Shown: positions 26,402-35,400, numbered from the stretch's first letter. The stretch: DNA of 64,000 bases from Caballeronia sordidicola (GCF_001544455.2 NZ_FCOC02000016.1:1-64000); one strand, 5' to 3'. The notes: generated by a model not told the origin, from the sequence alone. A program made the numbers and translations.

Positions 26402-26420
26402 GAATGCAGAAATTGCATTC
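26402..26420. promoter_or_regulatory. Candidate LysR operator upstream of the ten-gene operon
   Basis: GAATGCA (26402-26408) and TGCATTC (26414-26420) form a perfect inverted repeat with a 5-base spacer. Size and spacing fit the T-N11-A box of LysR regulators, and the position just before the LysR gene fits autoregulation. Further TGCA half-sites follow up to about 26445. Confidence 0.5.
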
Positions 26421-26655
26421 TTGCGGTGCAAGCATGCGAAATGCAAATGATCAAAAATTATATTGATAGAACAGCCGGGCGAATAATGGTTGCAGGCATT
26501 CGTTGGACGAAAGCCGACCGCGCATCCAAGGCTATGACTACGTCCCGTTCGATTATCGGCGAGCATTGAAAGATGCTCGCCCGACATAGAAGAGACCCGG
26601 TAACGGCTAAGATGCAAGCCTGGATCGATCCCTTTATTCATGCCCGGAGAAAAGC

Positions 26656-27183
26656 ATGAGCAACGACATAAACGTACGTCGCATCGGCTCAAATGAAGCT
26701 GCGTCCTACGTGGAAAGCCTGGCCGATGTATTGATTGATTGCGTCGAGGGCGGTGCCTCGGTCAGTTTCATGTTACCGCTGTCGCGCGAGAAAGCACTGG
26801 CGTTCTGGCGCGCCGTGGCGCAAGGAGTTGTCTGCGGCGAACGTGCGTTGCTGGTCGCGGAAGATAGCGGCGGCCATGTTGTTGGCACGGTGCAATTGGT
26901 CCTGGCGCAACCTGAGAACCAGCCGCATCGTGCTGATGTTGCCAAGATGCTGGTGCGTCGCGACGCTCGACGCAGGGGTATTGCGCAACGGCTGATGAAA
27001 GCCGCCGAAGACACCGCGCGAGCGGAAGGCAAGAGCGTGCTTGTGCTCGATACCGTGACAGGTGGAGATGCCGAGCGTCTGTATGAAAAGGCAGGGTGGC
27101 AACGTGTGGGCGTTGTGCCGAAATGCGCGTTGATGCCGCATGGCACGTTCTGCGCGACGACGTTTTACTACAAGCATGTTTGA
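26656..27183 (+). CDS. GNAT-family N-acetyltransferase
   Basis: A 175-residue cytoplasmic acetyltransferase. The acetyl-CoA-binding motif A is HRADVAKMLVRRDARRRGIAQRLMKAAEDTA (about 94-124), with the R/Q-x-x-G-x-A core, and motif B follows at VLDTVTGGDAERLYEKAGWQRVG. The substrate is an amine that cannot be predicted. It stands alone on the plus strand; 276 bp upstream hold only the LysR operator region. Confidence 0.9.
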   Translation: MSNDINVRRIGSNEAASYVESLADVLIDCVEGGASVSFMLPLSREKALAFWRAVAQGVVCGERALLVAEDSGGHVVGTVQLVLAQPENQPHRADVAKMLVRRDARRRGIAQRLMKAAEDTARAEGKSVLVLDTVTGGDAERLYEKAGWQRVGVVPKCALMPHGTFCATTFYYKHV

Positions 27184-27331
27184 TGCATTTGGCAGTCGCC
27201 TTCTCGCGCGCGTTTAACTCGGTGCGATACCGTACAGACATCGTGCGCCGGCGTGCCAGTCTTCTCAAAGCCGTGGATCCACGATAGGGCTATTTCAATG
27301 CCGTTTTGACGCGCGGACGAGGACTTGGCAA

Positions 27332-27823
27332 ATGAACGATGTTCTTGGAAGGCTGGTGCTTCTGGTCATGTCATGTTGCCTGAGCACGGCGCTTCACGCG
27401 CAACCGCCGGTATCGACCGCTGCCAGCCAGCCAGGCGCAAAGGCAAGCCGCCATCACAGTCTTGATCGCACCGGGAAAGCCCGCAAAGGCGAAGCCTCGT
27501 ACTACGGCCAGAAGTTTTATTCGAAAAAGATGGCTGACGGAACGCCCATGAATCCGCAAACGAATTCCGCTGCCAGCAAAACGCTGCCGCTTGGCACGAA
27601 GGCCCGCGTAACGAATCTGGAAAACGGCAAGAACGAAGTGGTCGAAATCAGGGATCGCGGCCCTTATGTGAAGGATCGGATAGTCGACGTATCGCCCAAG
27701 ACCGCTGACAAGCTCGGGTTGAAAGAGAACGGCACCGCGCCAGTCGAAGTCAAGCCCGTGGAAGTCCCGCAAGCCGATGGCAGCGTGAAGCCGGGTGCCG
27801 GCGCCGCGCAAACCCAACAATAG
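27332..27823 (+). CDS. RlpA-like double-psi beta-barrel envelope protein
   Basis: A 163-residue exported protein. Residues 1-25 are a signal peptide without a clear lipobox. Residues about 55-140 form the RlpA double-psi barrel (GEASYYGQKFYSKKMADGTPMN, LPLGTKARVTNLENGKNEVVEIRDRGPYVKDRIVDVS), whose conserved Asp/His-region residues serve peptidoglycan cleavage or binding in RlpA lytic transglycosylases. The SPOR domain of full-length RlpA is missing, so septal targeting would need another means. A Pro/Gln-rich tail ends the protein. Confidence 0.88.
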   Translation: MNDVLGRLVLLVMSCCLSTALHAQPPVSTAASQPGAKASRHHSLDRTGKARKGEASYYGQKFYSKKMADGTPMNPQTNSAASKTLPLGTKARVTNLENGKNEVVEIRDRGPYVKDRIVDVSPKTADKLGLKENGTAPVEVKPVEVPQADGSVKPGAGAAQTQQ

Positions 27824-27890
27824 AATGCGCCACGCCACCGGCTTTGTGAGGCATTGAACGGGCGCAACCGACTTGCAACAAGCGGACAGT

Positions 27891-28691
27891 TCAAGCGCCC
27901 GCATTATCGTTCGTTTCTTCCGCCGCCAGATACCGCCCCGGCGTTGTCCCCAGCGCCCGGCGAAACATATCGATAAACGCGCTGACATTCTCGTAGCCGA
28001 GTTCAAGCGCGATTGTGGTCACCGCGACCCCGTCCGCCACGAGTTCCAGTGCGCGAAGCACGCGCGCTTGCTGACGCCATTGCGCGAAGCTCAAGCCGGT
28101 CTCCGCCAAAAAACGGCGGCTCAGCGTGCGCGGTGCGAGACCCGCCCACGCCGCCCATTCCTCGAGACGGCGGTTATCCGACAGATCAGCCGCCAGCGCG
28201 TCCGTGATCCGGATGAGCCGCGGATCTTCAGGGCGCGGCAGCGCCAGCGATTCTTCTTTCGATGCCCGCAGTTCGTCGATGACCACTTCCGCGATGCGCG
28301 CCTGCGTCTGATCGAGTTCGGCGCCCGGCCACGTCGCGGCACGTCTCACGGCTTCGCGCAGCAACGCCGTGGTCCTGATTGCACGGGGCGCGCCCGGCAA
28401 GTTCGCGCATCGCGGCTCGGTGATAAAAACGCTCCAGCCGGAAAACGGCCCGTACGAGCGCACTGAATGAACGCAATGCGGCGGAATCCAGATTGCATGG
28501 ACGGCGGGGACGACCCAGTTCTGATTGTCGAGCCCGACCGACATCAGTCCGCTCAACGCGCCCATGAGTTGTCCGCGCGCGTGGCTGTGCGGCGGCGTCT
28601 CGCGCGCCTCGGCCTGCGTCAGTTCGGCCGCGGCAAGGAACGGACCGTCGGGCGAGGTCACGAGGTCCGGTCGGATCAAATAGGATGTCAT
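27891..28691 (-). CDS. AraC-family transcriptional regulator
   Basis: A 266-residue regulator with an N-terminal cupin-like half (TPPHSHARGQLMGALSGLMSVGLDNQNWVVPAVHAIWIPP, about 33-75) and a C-terminal AraC DNA-binding half (LEEWAAWAGLAPRTLSRRFLAETG and TIALELGYENVSAFIDMFRRALGTTPGRYL). The start at 28691 keeps the normal length; the open frame upstream to 29048 covers other genes. It diverges from the 83-residue gene and the oxidoreductase across 96 bp and presumably controls them. Confidence 0.9.
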   Translation of the reverse strand: MTSYLIRPDLVTSPDGPFLAAAELTQAEARETPPHSHARGQLMGALSGLMSVGLDNQNWVVPAVHAIWIPPHCVHSVRSYGPFSGWSVFITEPRCANLPGAPRAIRTTALLREAVRRAATWPGAELDQTQARIAEVVIDELRASKEESLALPRPEDPRLIRITDALAADLSDNRRLEEWAAWAGLAPRTLSRRFLAETGLSFAQWRQQARVLRALELVADGVAVTTIALELGYENVSAFIDMFRRALGTTPGRYLAAEETNDNAGA

Positions 28692-28787
28692 GGCTGAAAT
28701 GCGGTATCGATTGGCATTTATACCGGAGACTGGCCGCTTTCGCACGCCTAAACTGGCTTCATTCCTACTGCACCGGAGGCAATCACA

Positions 28788-29039
28788 ATGCGAGCCGAAG
28801 ACATCCTTCCTGACCACATCAATCAAGCCGACATTGGCGGTACGACGATCCGCAAAGGCACCGTCGCGGCATTTCTCGCGAATGCGCGTGTCTGGACAAA
28901 TTCCGAAACATCCGCAAGCGCCCGCGCCGAAGCCGAGACCGACATGCTCGAAGCATTGCCCGCGCTGCGCGCCGTCGGATTGTTCGATGTACTGGACATT
29001 CGCGATACCGCGCTGCGCAATTGGGTCGATGCACATTGA
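28788..29039 (+). CDS. Small protein of unknown function (83 aa)
   Basis: I do not recognise this protein. It has a good ribosome site (GGAGG at 28772-28776) and an ATG at 28788. It is soluble, acidic and has no signal or membrane segment. The C-terminal half looks helical (SASARAEAETDMLEALPALRAVGLFDVLDI). It is followed after 39 bp by the oxidoreductase at 29079, and both diverge from an AraC gene, so it is probably co-expressed with the oxidoreductase as an accessory or regulatory subunit. Confidence 0.65.
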   Translation: MRAEDILPDHINQADIGGTTIRKGTVAAFLANARVWTNSETSASARAEAETDMLEALPALRAVGLFDVLDIRDTALRNWVDAH

Positions 29040-29078
29040 CCTGCGCATCAGTCAAACTCACACATCGAGGGAAACGCC

Positions 29079-30032
29079 ATGAAAGCTGCAGTCGTCAAAG
29101 CGCCAGGAACTGGTCCCGCTTACGCCGATTTCGATAAACCTGTTCCCATAGCGGGTCATCGGCTGATTGAAGTCACCGCGTCCGCGCTCAGTCACGTCAC
29201 GCGGTCCAAGGCATCGGGGTCGCACTATTCGTCGGTGGGGAAATTTCCGTTTGTTGCGGGCGTCGATGGCACCGGGCGTCTGGAAGACGGGCGCCGCGTT
29301 TATTTCTTCAAGCCGCAAGACCCGTTCGGTTCGATGGCCGAATACAGCATCGCGCCGGAAGCGAATTGCGTTCTCTTGCCCGATGCAATAGATGACGTCA
29401 CGGCCGCGGCGATTGCGATTCCGGGCATGTCGTCCTGGGCGGCGCTGGTGGAACGGGCTAGATTCGTGAAGGGAGAAACCGTGCTCGTGAACGGTGCAAC
29501 GGGCAGTTCCGGCCGCCTCGCCGTGCAGGTCGCGAAGTGGCTTGGCGCGCGGAAGATCATCGCTACGGGCCGGCGCACGGATGCGCTGGCATCGTTGAAG
29601 TCGGCCGGCGCGGATGTGACGATTTCACTGGCGCAGGACGAGGGCGCGCTGAACGGAGCATTCGAATCGCAGTTTCGCGAAGGCGTGGATGTCGTGCTGG
29701 ATTACTTGTGGGGCGCGACCGCCCGGTCGCTGTTGATTGCGGCGGCGAAGGCCTCGCCTGACGATCATCCAGTGCGCTTCATCCAGATCGGTTCGATTGG
29801 CGGCGCGGAGATCCCGTTGCCGTCCGCCGTCCTGCGCGCGGCGGCGATCACCCTGCTCGGCAGCGGAATTGGCAGCGTCCCGCTGCCGCGTCTTCTAAAT
29901 GCCATGCTGGGCGTATTCGAGGCAGCCGCACCCGCTGGATTGCAGATCGCGACCCATGCCGTGCCTCTGGCGGATCTCGGCGCGCATTGGGACAACGCGG
30001 ACAGCTTGCGCCGCACGGTTTTCATACCTTGA
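29079..30032 (+). CDS. Quinone-oxidoreductase-like NADPH dehydrogenase (medium-chain family)
   Basis: A 317-residue zinc-free medium-chain dehydrogenase/reductase. The N-terminal catalytic domain includes FPFVAGVDGTGRLEDGRRVYFF, and the Rossmann domain carries VLVNGATGSSGRLAVQVAKWLGARKIIATGRR near residues 133-165. No catalytic or structural zinc cysteines are visible, which favours quinone or enone reduction. It probably forms an operon with the 83-residue gene, controlled by the divergent AraC protein. Confidence 0.87.
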   Translation: MKAAVVKAPGTGPAYADFDKPVPIAGHRLIEVTASALSHVTRSKASGSHYSSVGKFPFVAGVDGTGRLEDGRRVYFFKPQDPFGSMAEYSIAPEANCVLLPDAIDDVTAAAIAIPGMSSWAALVERARFVKGETVLVNGATGSSGRLAVQVAKWLGARKIIATGRRTDALASLKSAGADVTISLAQDEGALNGAFESQFREGVDVVLDYLWGATARSLLIAAAKASPDDHPVRFIQIGSIGGAEIPLPSAVLRAAAITLLGSGIGSVPLPRLLNAMLGVFEAAAPAGLQIATHAVPLADLGAHWDNADSLRRTVFIP

Positions 30033-30070
30033 CCGCGACGATTGATCGCTGCGGGGTACATCGCCGGAGG

Positions 30071-30085
30071 TATAATGTGTACGCT
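30071..30085 (+). promoter_or_regulatory. nicR promoter -10 element with overlapping NicR-type operator
   Basis: A perfect -10 hexamer TATAAT (30071-30076) overlaps the 12-mer AATGTGTACGCT (30074-30085), which matches 11 of 12 bases of the operator found twice between nicE and nicC. The start codon of the MarR gene follows 11 bases later. A repressor bound here would block the MarR gene's own promoter, so autorepression is expected. No good -35 element is visible. Confidence 0.65.
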
Positions 30086-30096
30086 ACAATTGCCGT

Positions 30097-30603
30097 ATGG
30101 CTAAAAAATTCCTTTCCGCTCCGGTTGTTCGCGCCGATGCAGCCGTTCCCGCTTCGCCGACCATTCCCGGCGTTGACGAGTATCACTTCTCCGAGCAGAT
30201 CGGCCATCTGCTGCGGCGCGCGTATCAGCGCCACGTCGCCATTTTCCAGGCGGCCATTCCAGATTCGGACCTGACCGCCGCGCAGTTCGTGACGTTGTGC
30301 GCGGTGAAGGAACAGCAATCCTGCTCGCTCAACGATATTGTGAAGGCGACCGCAATCGACCAGGCGACCATCCGCGGCGTGGTCGAGCGGCTCAAGGCGC
30401 GCTCGCTGATCGTGGTCTCGCCTGATCCGCTCGATGGACGCAAGCTTATCGTTCGCACCACGCCTGAAGGCCTCGCGTTGATCGATCAAAGCATTCCCTT
30501 CGCCAAGCAGGTCAGCGAGCAGACATTTGGCGGACTGAATCCGGCCGAGCGTGTGGCAATCGTCTATTTGCTGAAGGCGATGACGCGAGCAGAGGAGAAT
30601 TAG
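30097..30603 (+). CDS. nicR: MarR-family repressor, probable NicR
   Basis: A 168-residue winged-helix regulator: dimer helices at about 25-60 (SEQIGHLLRRAYQRHVAIFQAAIPDSDLTAAQFVTLCAV) and recognition helix plus wing at about 75-115 (LNDIVKATAIDQATIRGVVERLKARSLIVVSPDPLDGRKLIV). These segments closely resemble NicR of Pseudomonas putida, which represses nicotinate-catabolic promoters until 6-hydroxynicotinate is present. It stands at the left end of the nic island. Its own promoter and three others here carry the same operator-like motif, which supports the assignment. The very short leader (about 14 bases) is notable. Confidence 0.82.
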   Translation: MAKKFLSAPVVRADAAVPASPTIPGVDEYHFSEQIGHLLRRAYQRHVAIFQAAIPDSDLTAAQFVTLCAVKEQQSCSLNDIVKATAIDQATIRGVVERLKARSLIVVSPDPLDGRKLIVRTTPEGLALIDQSIPFAKQVSEQTFGGLNPAERVAIVYLLKAMTRAEEN

Positions 30604-30686
30604 CGGGAAGACCGGAGTGCTGTCTGCACGAGCCTGTGGGTTTTTATAGACATGCTCAACGAAGTTCGCAGCCCGTAATACATTCG

Positions 30687-30700
30687 CTGATCCATATCAA
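30687..30700. promoter_or_regulatory. FNR/ANR-type box upstream of ompW
   Basis: CTGATCCATATCAA matches the FNR/ANR consensus TTGAT-N4-ATCAA at nine of ten positions. It is centred about 83 bases before the TTG start of the OmpW gene, which leaves room for a class II promoter (box at about -41.5) with a weak -10 near 30720. E. coli ompW is known to be FNR-controlled. Confidence 0.55.
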
Positions 30701-30776
30701 ACGACAAAATCCACCTCCATAGAAAATCTTGTTATGGCGATTTCATTCGACGCCGGACCAAGAAACGGGGTGAATT

Positions 30777-31391
30777 TTGAAGAAGAACATATCCATCGCA
30801 ATCGCATTTGCCTGCGCTGTTTTGGCAACGGCAAGTTCGTCTGTTCATGCGGATCAGGGCGACATTCTCGCGCGCGTCAGGGCGATCAGCATTCAGCCTG
30901 ATGTTTCGGCGGGCGGAACGCTGGGCGCTATTGGGACGGGCGTCAATAACGCCATCGTCCCTGAACTTGATTTTGTTTATATGGTGCGCCCGAGTATTGG
31001 GGTCGAGCTCATTCTCGCGACCTCACGCCACCAGGTGACATCCAACGCGGGCGCGCTCGGCGGGGTGAACGTGTTGCCGCCCACGCTGCTGCTTCAATAT
31101 TATTTCAATGCCGCGGGCAAGGTGCGTCCTTATGTCGGTGCGGGCTTGAACTACACGCTCTTCTACAACAACGGGCTGCACGCCGGAGATACGCCGGTCT
31201 CCATCAAGAACTCGAGCTTTGGCCCCGCGCTTCAGGCCGGCGTTGACGTGCAGGTCGCGCGCAATCTGTTCGTGAATGCCGATATCAAGAAGATCTGGAT
31301 GCGCACGAGTGCTTCCGCGGGAGACACGTCGCTCGGTTCGCTGAAGATCGATCCGCTGGTGGTGGGTATCGGCGTGGGGATGCGCTTCTAG
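30777..31391 (+). CDS. ompW: OmpW-family outer-membrane protein
   Basis: A 204-residue outer-membrane protein with a Sec signal peptide (1-25, ending SVHA) and an eight-strand beta-barrel. It shows the OmpW pattern: RVRAISIQPDV, PELDFVYMVRPSIGVELILA, PPTLLLQYYFN, VRPYVGAGLNYTLFY and a terminal aromatic Phe (GVGMRF). OmpW barrels pass small hydrophobic compounds. The start is TTG at 30777 with GGGGTG upstream. It lies between nicR and the NicB-like gene and has an FNR-type box, so it may serve uptake in the nic island, but this link is positional only. Confidence 0.9.
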   Translation: MKKNISIAIAFACAVLATASSSVHADQGDILARVRAISIQPDVSAGGTLGAIGTGVNNAIVPELDFVYMVRPSIGVELILATSRHQVTSNAGALGGVNVLPPTLLLQYYFNAAGKVRPYVGAGLNYTLFYNNGLHAGDTPVSIKNSSFGPALQAGVDVQVARNLFVNADIKKIWMRTSASAGDTSLGSLKIDPLVVGIGVGMRF

Positions 31392-31468
31392 TCCGAGGCT
31401 GGAAATTCGGGCCGGCGTTGACGGAACATGGGACTCGGAACGAGGGCGGCGCCTTGCAACGCCGTGTT

Positions 31469-33715
31469 CTAAACCGCCGTCATCGCCGCCTGCAGCGTCG
31501 CGCGCACCACGTCGGCGGTGAACGGCGCTTCCCGGAACCTGACGCCGGTGGCATCGAACAATGCATTGGCGATTGCCGCCGGGCCCGGCAGCGAAGCCGA
31601 TTCACCCGAACCCAGCGGCGGTTCGCCTTGACGTTCCATCTGCACGACATCGACAGCGGGTAATTCCGGAAACGTCAGGATCGGATAACTGCCCCATTCG
31701 CGGCTCGCGACAAGACCATCGGTAAAGCGAACACGCTCTTTCAGAGTACGGCTGAGCGTCTGGATGACGTTGCCGTGAATCTGATGGCGCACGCCATCCG
31801 GGTTGACCACCGTGCCGGTATCCTGTCCAACGGTCACGCGCTTCAGGCGAATCTCGCCGGTCACACGGTCGACTTCCAGATCCACGATCCACGCCGACCA
31901 CGCCGCGCCAAAACCCGGAAAGCGGCTGTGTACATAACGCGCGTACGCCACGCCGTGTCCTTGCAGCACGCGCGCGTCCGGGTCGTTGCGCGTGACGCGG
32001 CGCTGCCAGCCGGCACGCGTGGCGACTGCCTCCAGCAACTCCCGCGCGCGTTCGTCCTCCAGATGACGCAGCCTGAATTCGAGCGGATCGACGCCGGTCA
32101 CGAACGCGAGTTCATCGATAAACACATCGTGCGCAAACGAGTTCGGCAGCGCCGATACCCCCCTGAACCACGACGCGCGCACGAGCGGCGCCATGTCGTT
32201 GCACACGAAGCGCCGATGCTTGAACGTGTAGGGCGAAACCGCCGTGCGGTCGCCCATTTCGAAAACGCGAGGTTCGGCAGGCGTTGCGCCCGTGAGCAGC
32301 AGCGCGAGCAGCGGTGCATCGTTGGACGGATAACGCGACGCGAATTCATAACCCAGCGTCTCGCCCATGTCCGACACCGTGCCGGTCACGTCCACCACTT
32401 GCGCCGTTCCCTTGGGTTCCCATTGATGTTCATCGGCACGCGTTAGCTGCACGCGTACCGGGCAACGCATCGCGCGGGAAAGCAGCAGCGCGTCGCCGGA
32501 GACGTCGTCGGCGCAATTGCGGCCGTAGCATCCGGCGGCTTCCATGCGCACGATATTGATATCGCTTTCCGCGCGGTCCACGAGAACCGACAGGTCGTAG
32601 CGCAAGCTCAGCGGATTCTGTGTTCCCGACCACACGGTGATGTGGTCATCGCGATAGTCCGCCAGCGCGCACGATGGTCCTATGGACCCATGCATCTGGT
32701 ACGGCCAGACGTAGGTGCGCGCGAGCGTAGTGGTATTGACCTGACCTCGGACCGATTCCACGTCGCCTTCTTCCAGCAGCAAACGCCGCCTGGCGGGCGC
32801 GCTCGATATGGCCCTGGCCGGATCATTCAGAGAGGGCAGCGAAGGCAACGCGCGCCATGTGACACGCAGCGCGCGGGCGGCGCGGATGGCCTGCTCCTCG
32901 CGCTCGGCGACTACGCCAACAAAATCGCCGATCGCGACGACACCCCGCACGCCCGGCAACGCTTCCACCGACGCAAGATCCACGTCGAGCAGCATCTTGC
33001 CGATGAACTCGCCGCAATCGTGCCCCGCATACGGCGGCCGCACCACGCGCCCGTGCAGCATGCCGGGCACGCGCATGTCGTGCACGAAGGTGAGCGCGCC
33101 AGTTGCCTTGGCGGGCAGATCGACGCGCGGCGCCGAACGCCCCACAATGCGATACGCCGACGGGTCTTTCACCGCGACGGTGTTGTCGAGCGCAAGCGTC
33201 ACGCGGCGCCCTTCAAGCAGTGCGCCGAATGTGAGCCGGGTGTTGTCCGGCGCGATCACGCAGCCGTCGCCGGTGCGGAGCAGGTCCGCGCTCAGGCCCC
33301 ACGTTTGTGCCGCGATCCCGATCAGCGCAAGCCGCGCCTGGGCCGCAGCGAAGCGCAGCGGCACCGCCGAAATCTGGATCGTCGCGCTCGCGATCGTCGG
33401 CCCCTGGTTGGGCACTTCCGTCGAATCGCCCAGGATCATCTGCACGCGCGCGGCGGGCACGTCGAGTTCTTCCGCCACGATCTGCCCGAGCGACGTGCGT
33501 ATGCCCGTTCCCAGATCCACGTGACCGTTGAACGCGAAAATTCGTCCATCGTCCAGCACTGCGACGAAGATTTCCGGCGTGTCCTGAACGTAGGAAGACC
33601 CGCTGCCCGGTTGTCCGGGAGCGGGTTTTACCGGCGCCGCCGGCTGCCTGACAATGCTCAGGCAGCCGTTGCGGGCGAGCAGTTCACCTCGGGTAGGCGC
33701 TCCTGCATTTGGCAT
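31469..33715 (-). CDS. nicB: Nicotinate hydroxylase molybdopterin subunit (NicB-like catalytic domain, no cytochrome part)
   Basis: A 748-residue molybdopterin oxidoreductase of the xanthine-dehydrogenase family, the type that hydroxylates nicotinate to 6-hydroxynicotinate. It has the cofactor-binding stretches HVDLGTGIRTSLGQIVAEEL (near 65), MEAAGCYGRNCADDV (near 395) and VGQDTGTVVNPDGVRHQIHGN, and the catalytic base in PPLGSGE (E705). The enzyme in P. putida is a single longer NicB with a C-terminal cytochrome; here the protein ends right after the molybdopterin domain. It needs the NicA-like [2Fe-2S] protein (40399) and probably the cytochrome of 40916. It follows nicT by 23 bp. Confidence 0.82.
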   Translation of the reverse strand: MPNAGAPTRGELLARNGCLSIVRQPAAPVKPAPGQPGSGSSYVQDTPEIFVAVLDDGRIFAFNGHVDLGTGIRTSLGQIVAEELDVPAARVQMILGDSTEVPNQGPTIASATIQISAVPLRFAAAQARLALIGIAAQTWGLSADLLRTGDGCVIAPDNTRLTFGALLEGRRVTLALDNTVAVKDPSAYRIVGRSAPRVDLPAKATGALTFVHDMRVPGMLHGRVVRPPYAGHDCGEFIGKMLLDVDLASVEALPGVRGVVAIGDFVGVVAEREEQAIRAARALRVTWRALPSLPSLNDPARAISSAPARRRLLLEEGDVESVRGQVNTTTLARTYVWPYQMHGSIGPSCALADYRDDHITVWSGTQNPLSLRYDLSVLVDRAESDINIVRMEAAGCYGRNCADDVSGDALLLSRAMRCPVRVQLTRADEHQWEPKGTAQVVDVTGTVSDMGETLGYEFASRYPSNDAPLLALLLTGATPAEPRVFEMGDRTAVSPYTFKHRRFVCNDMAPLVRASWFRGVSALPNSFAHDVFIDELAFVTGVDPLEFRLRHLEDERARELLEAVATRAGWQRRVTRNDPDARVLQGHGVAYARYVHSRFPGFGAAWSAWIVDLEVDRVTGEIRLKRVTVGQDTGTVVNPDGVRHQIHGNVIQTLSRTLKERVRFTDGLVASREWGSYPILTFPELPAVDVVQMERQGEPPLGSGESASLPGPAAIANALFDATGVRFREAPFTADVVRATLQAAMTAV

Positions 33716-33738
33716 GACGCGTTTTCCTGAAAATGCGC

Positions 33739-35055
33739 TTATCGATTAACAATACTCTTGGGCATCGCCAACGCCAAGAGACATCCGGCGAGCATCAGGA
33801 AGCCGAACGTGATCAAGCCAGCGCTCATGCTGTGCGTTGCGTCCTTCATCCAGCCGAGTACGTAGGTGCTTGCAAAGCCGCCGAGATTCGCAATCGAACA
33901 CGCGAACGCAATGCCTGCCGCCGCCGCGGTGCCGCGCAGGAACGTGGAGGGCAGCGCCCACACCACAGGCATGGCAGCGGCAACGCCTGCATTCGCAATC
34001 GACAACAGGATCACCGTAATGGCCGTGCTGCCGCTGAAGAACGTGCTGGCAATCAGGCCAAACGCCGTGCACGCAAACGGTACGACGATATGCCAGCGGC
34101 GTTCGCGGTACTTGTCCGAACTCGCGCCCGTCACCAGCATCATGACCACGGCGAGCGCATTTGGAATAGCGGTCAGCATGCCGATTTCCAGCGCACTCTT
34201 GACGCCCGAATCACGGATGATGCTCGGGAGCCAGAAGCTGATGGCATACGTGCCCAGCAGTACACACAGATCGATCAGTCCGAGTGCCCACACCTTGGGG
34301 TCCGTGAATGCGTCACGCAGCCTGTGGCGCTTGCCCGCATGCGATTCCTGCGAGAGATCGTGCTTCAGGCGCTGGCGCTCGTCGTGATCGAGGAACCTGG
34401 CGGATTCCACGGTGTTCGGCAGATAGAAGAACACCAGCACGCCCAATACGATGGACGGCAACGCTTCCAGCCCGAACAACCATTGCCATCCTTGCCAGCC
34501 GTGCATGCCGTCGAAGAAGGTCAGGATCCAGCCCGACAACGGGCCTCCGATCAAGCTCGACAGCGGCAACCCCATCATGAAGAGCGCGATGATCTTGCTG
34601 CGCCGTGCGTCGGGGAACCAGTTCGTCAGATACAGCAGCACGCCGGGCAGGAACCCAGCTTCGGCCACGCCCAGCATGAAGCGCAGGACGTAGAACTGGC
34701 CGGGCGTTTTGACGAACATCGTGAGGCCGGAAAGAATGCCCCACGTGACCATGATCCGTGCAATCCAGAGCTTCGCGCCGACCTTCTGCAAGACCAGGTT
34801 GCTCGGTACTTCGAAAAGAATGTAGCCGACAAAAAAGAGGCCCGCGCCAAGTCCATAGACGGTGTCGCTGAAATGCAGCGCATCGAGCATCTGCAACTTC
34901 GCGAGGCCCACGTTCACGCGGTCCAGGTAGGCCGAGAAATAACACAGGCAAAAGAACGGAATGAGCCGCCACGTGAGCTTTCGGTATAGCTCGCGTTCCG
35001 CCTGGGCGTCGGTGTGCAGCGTGCCGCGCGCAGTGTCCGTGATCGGGGTCGACAT
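33739..35055 (-). CDS. nicT: Major-facilitator transporter, NicT-like
   Basis: A 438-residue inner-membrane carrier with 12 predicted helices, of the anion:cation symporter (phthalate/tartrate) type. Marks are YRKLTWRLIPFFCLCYFSAYLDRVNVGLAKLQM at the N-terminus, the GLGAGLFFVGYILFEVPSNLVLQKVG loop and FGLEALPSIVLGVLVFFYLPNT. It matches NicT of the Pseudomonas nicotinate cluster in type and length. It is upstream of the molybdopterin subunit gene on the same strand, implying joint expression of uptake and first attack. Two tandem 14-bp repeats lie just before it. Confidence 0.85.
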   Translation of the reverse strand: MSTPITDTARGTLHTDAQAERELYRKLTWRLIPFFCLCYFSAYLDRVNVGLAKLQMLDALHFSDTVYGLGAGLFFVGYILFEVPSNLVLQKVGAKLWIARIMVTWGILSGLTMFVKTPGQFYVLRFMLGVAEAGFLPGVLLYLTNWFPDARRSKIIALFMMGLPLSSLIGGPLSGWILTFFDGMHGWQGWQWLFGLEALPSIVLGVLVFFYLPNTVESARFLDHDERQRLKHDLSQESHAGKRHRLRDAFTDPKVWALGLIDLCVLLGTYAISFWLPSIIRDSGVKSALEIGMLTAIPNALAVVMMLVTGASSDKYRERRWHIVVPFACTAFGLIASTFFSGSTAITVILLSIANAGVAAAMPVVWALPSTFLRGTAAAAGIAFACSIANLGGFASTYVLGWMKDATHSMSAGLITFGFLMLAGCLLALAMPKSIVNR

Positions 35056-35074
35056 GAGGTGTCTCCTGGGAATC

Positions 35075-35107
35075 GCTGTAAATAAGGTGCTGTAAATAAG
35101 GTGCTGT
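35075..35107. repeat. Tandem 14-bp direct repeat in the nicT leader
   Basis: GCTGTAAATAAGGT occurs twice head to tail (35075-35088, 35089-35102), and a third partial unit, GCTGT, begins at 35103. It lies 20-52 bases before the nicT ATG, within the probable leader or promoter. It may be replication slippage or a two-site operator. Confidence 0.7.
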
Positions 35108-35400
35108 GACAGGTCAGAACAGGTGATAAAGCCCGAGCGTTCCGGCGAACTGCCCGGCGGTCGCCGTCACGGAAGCACGCAATTAATCGCCGCGGCGGTT
35201 GCCGCTGCGAGCTTGAACATCCGGTTGTGTGGATAAGGCGAACGCGAGAACTGACTCATGGATTTTGGCTGGGTGATTCGTTGTAGGCGCGGGCAGAGCG
35301 AGTTCCGCGAAGAGGCGACGACCACGCTGTGCAAGGTGCAAAACTTAAGCGTCGCGGCACCTGCAAAGTTACGAAATCAAAATCCGGAATGCAATGTTTT

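Noticed and set aside
32642..34989. Long plus-strand frames opposite the molybdopterin subunit and nicT
   Set aside because: Both lie on the reverse of clearly recognised genes and contain no credible domain.
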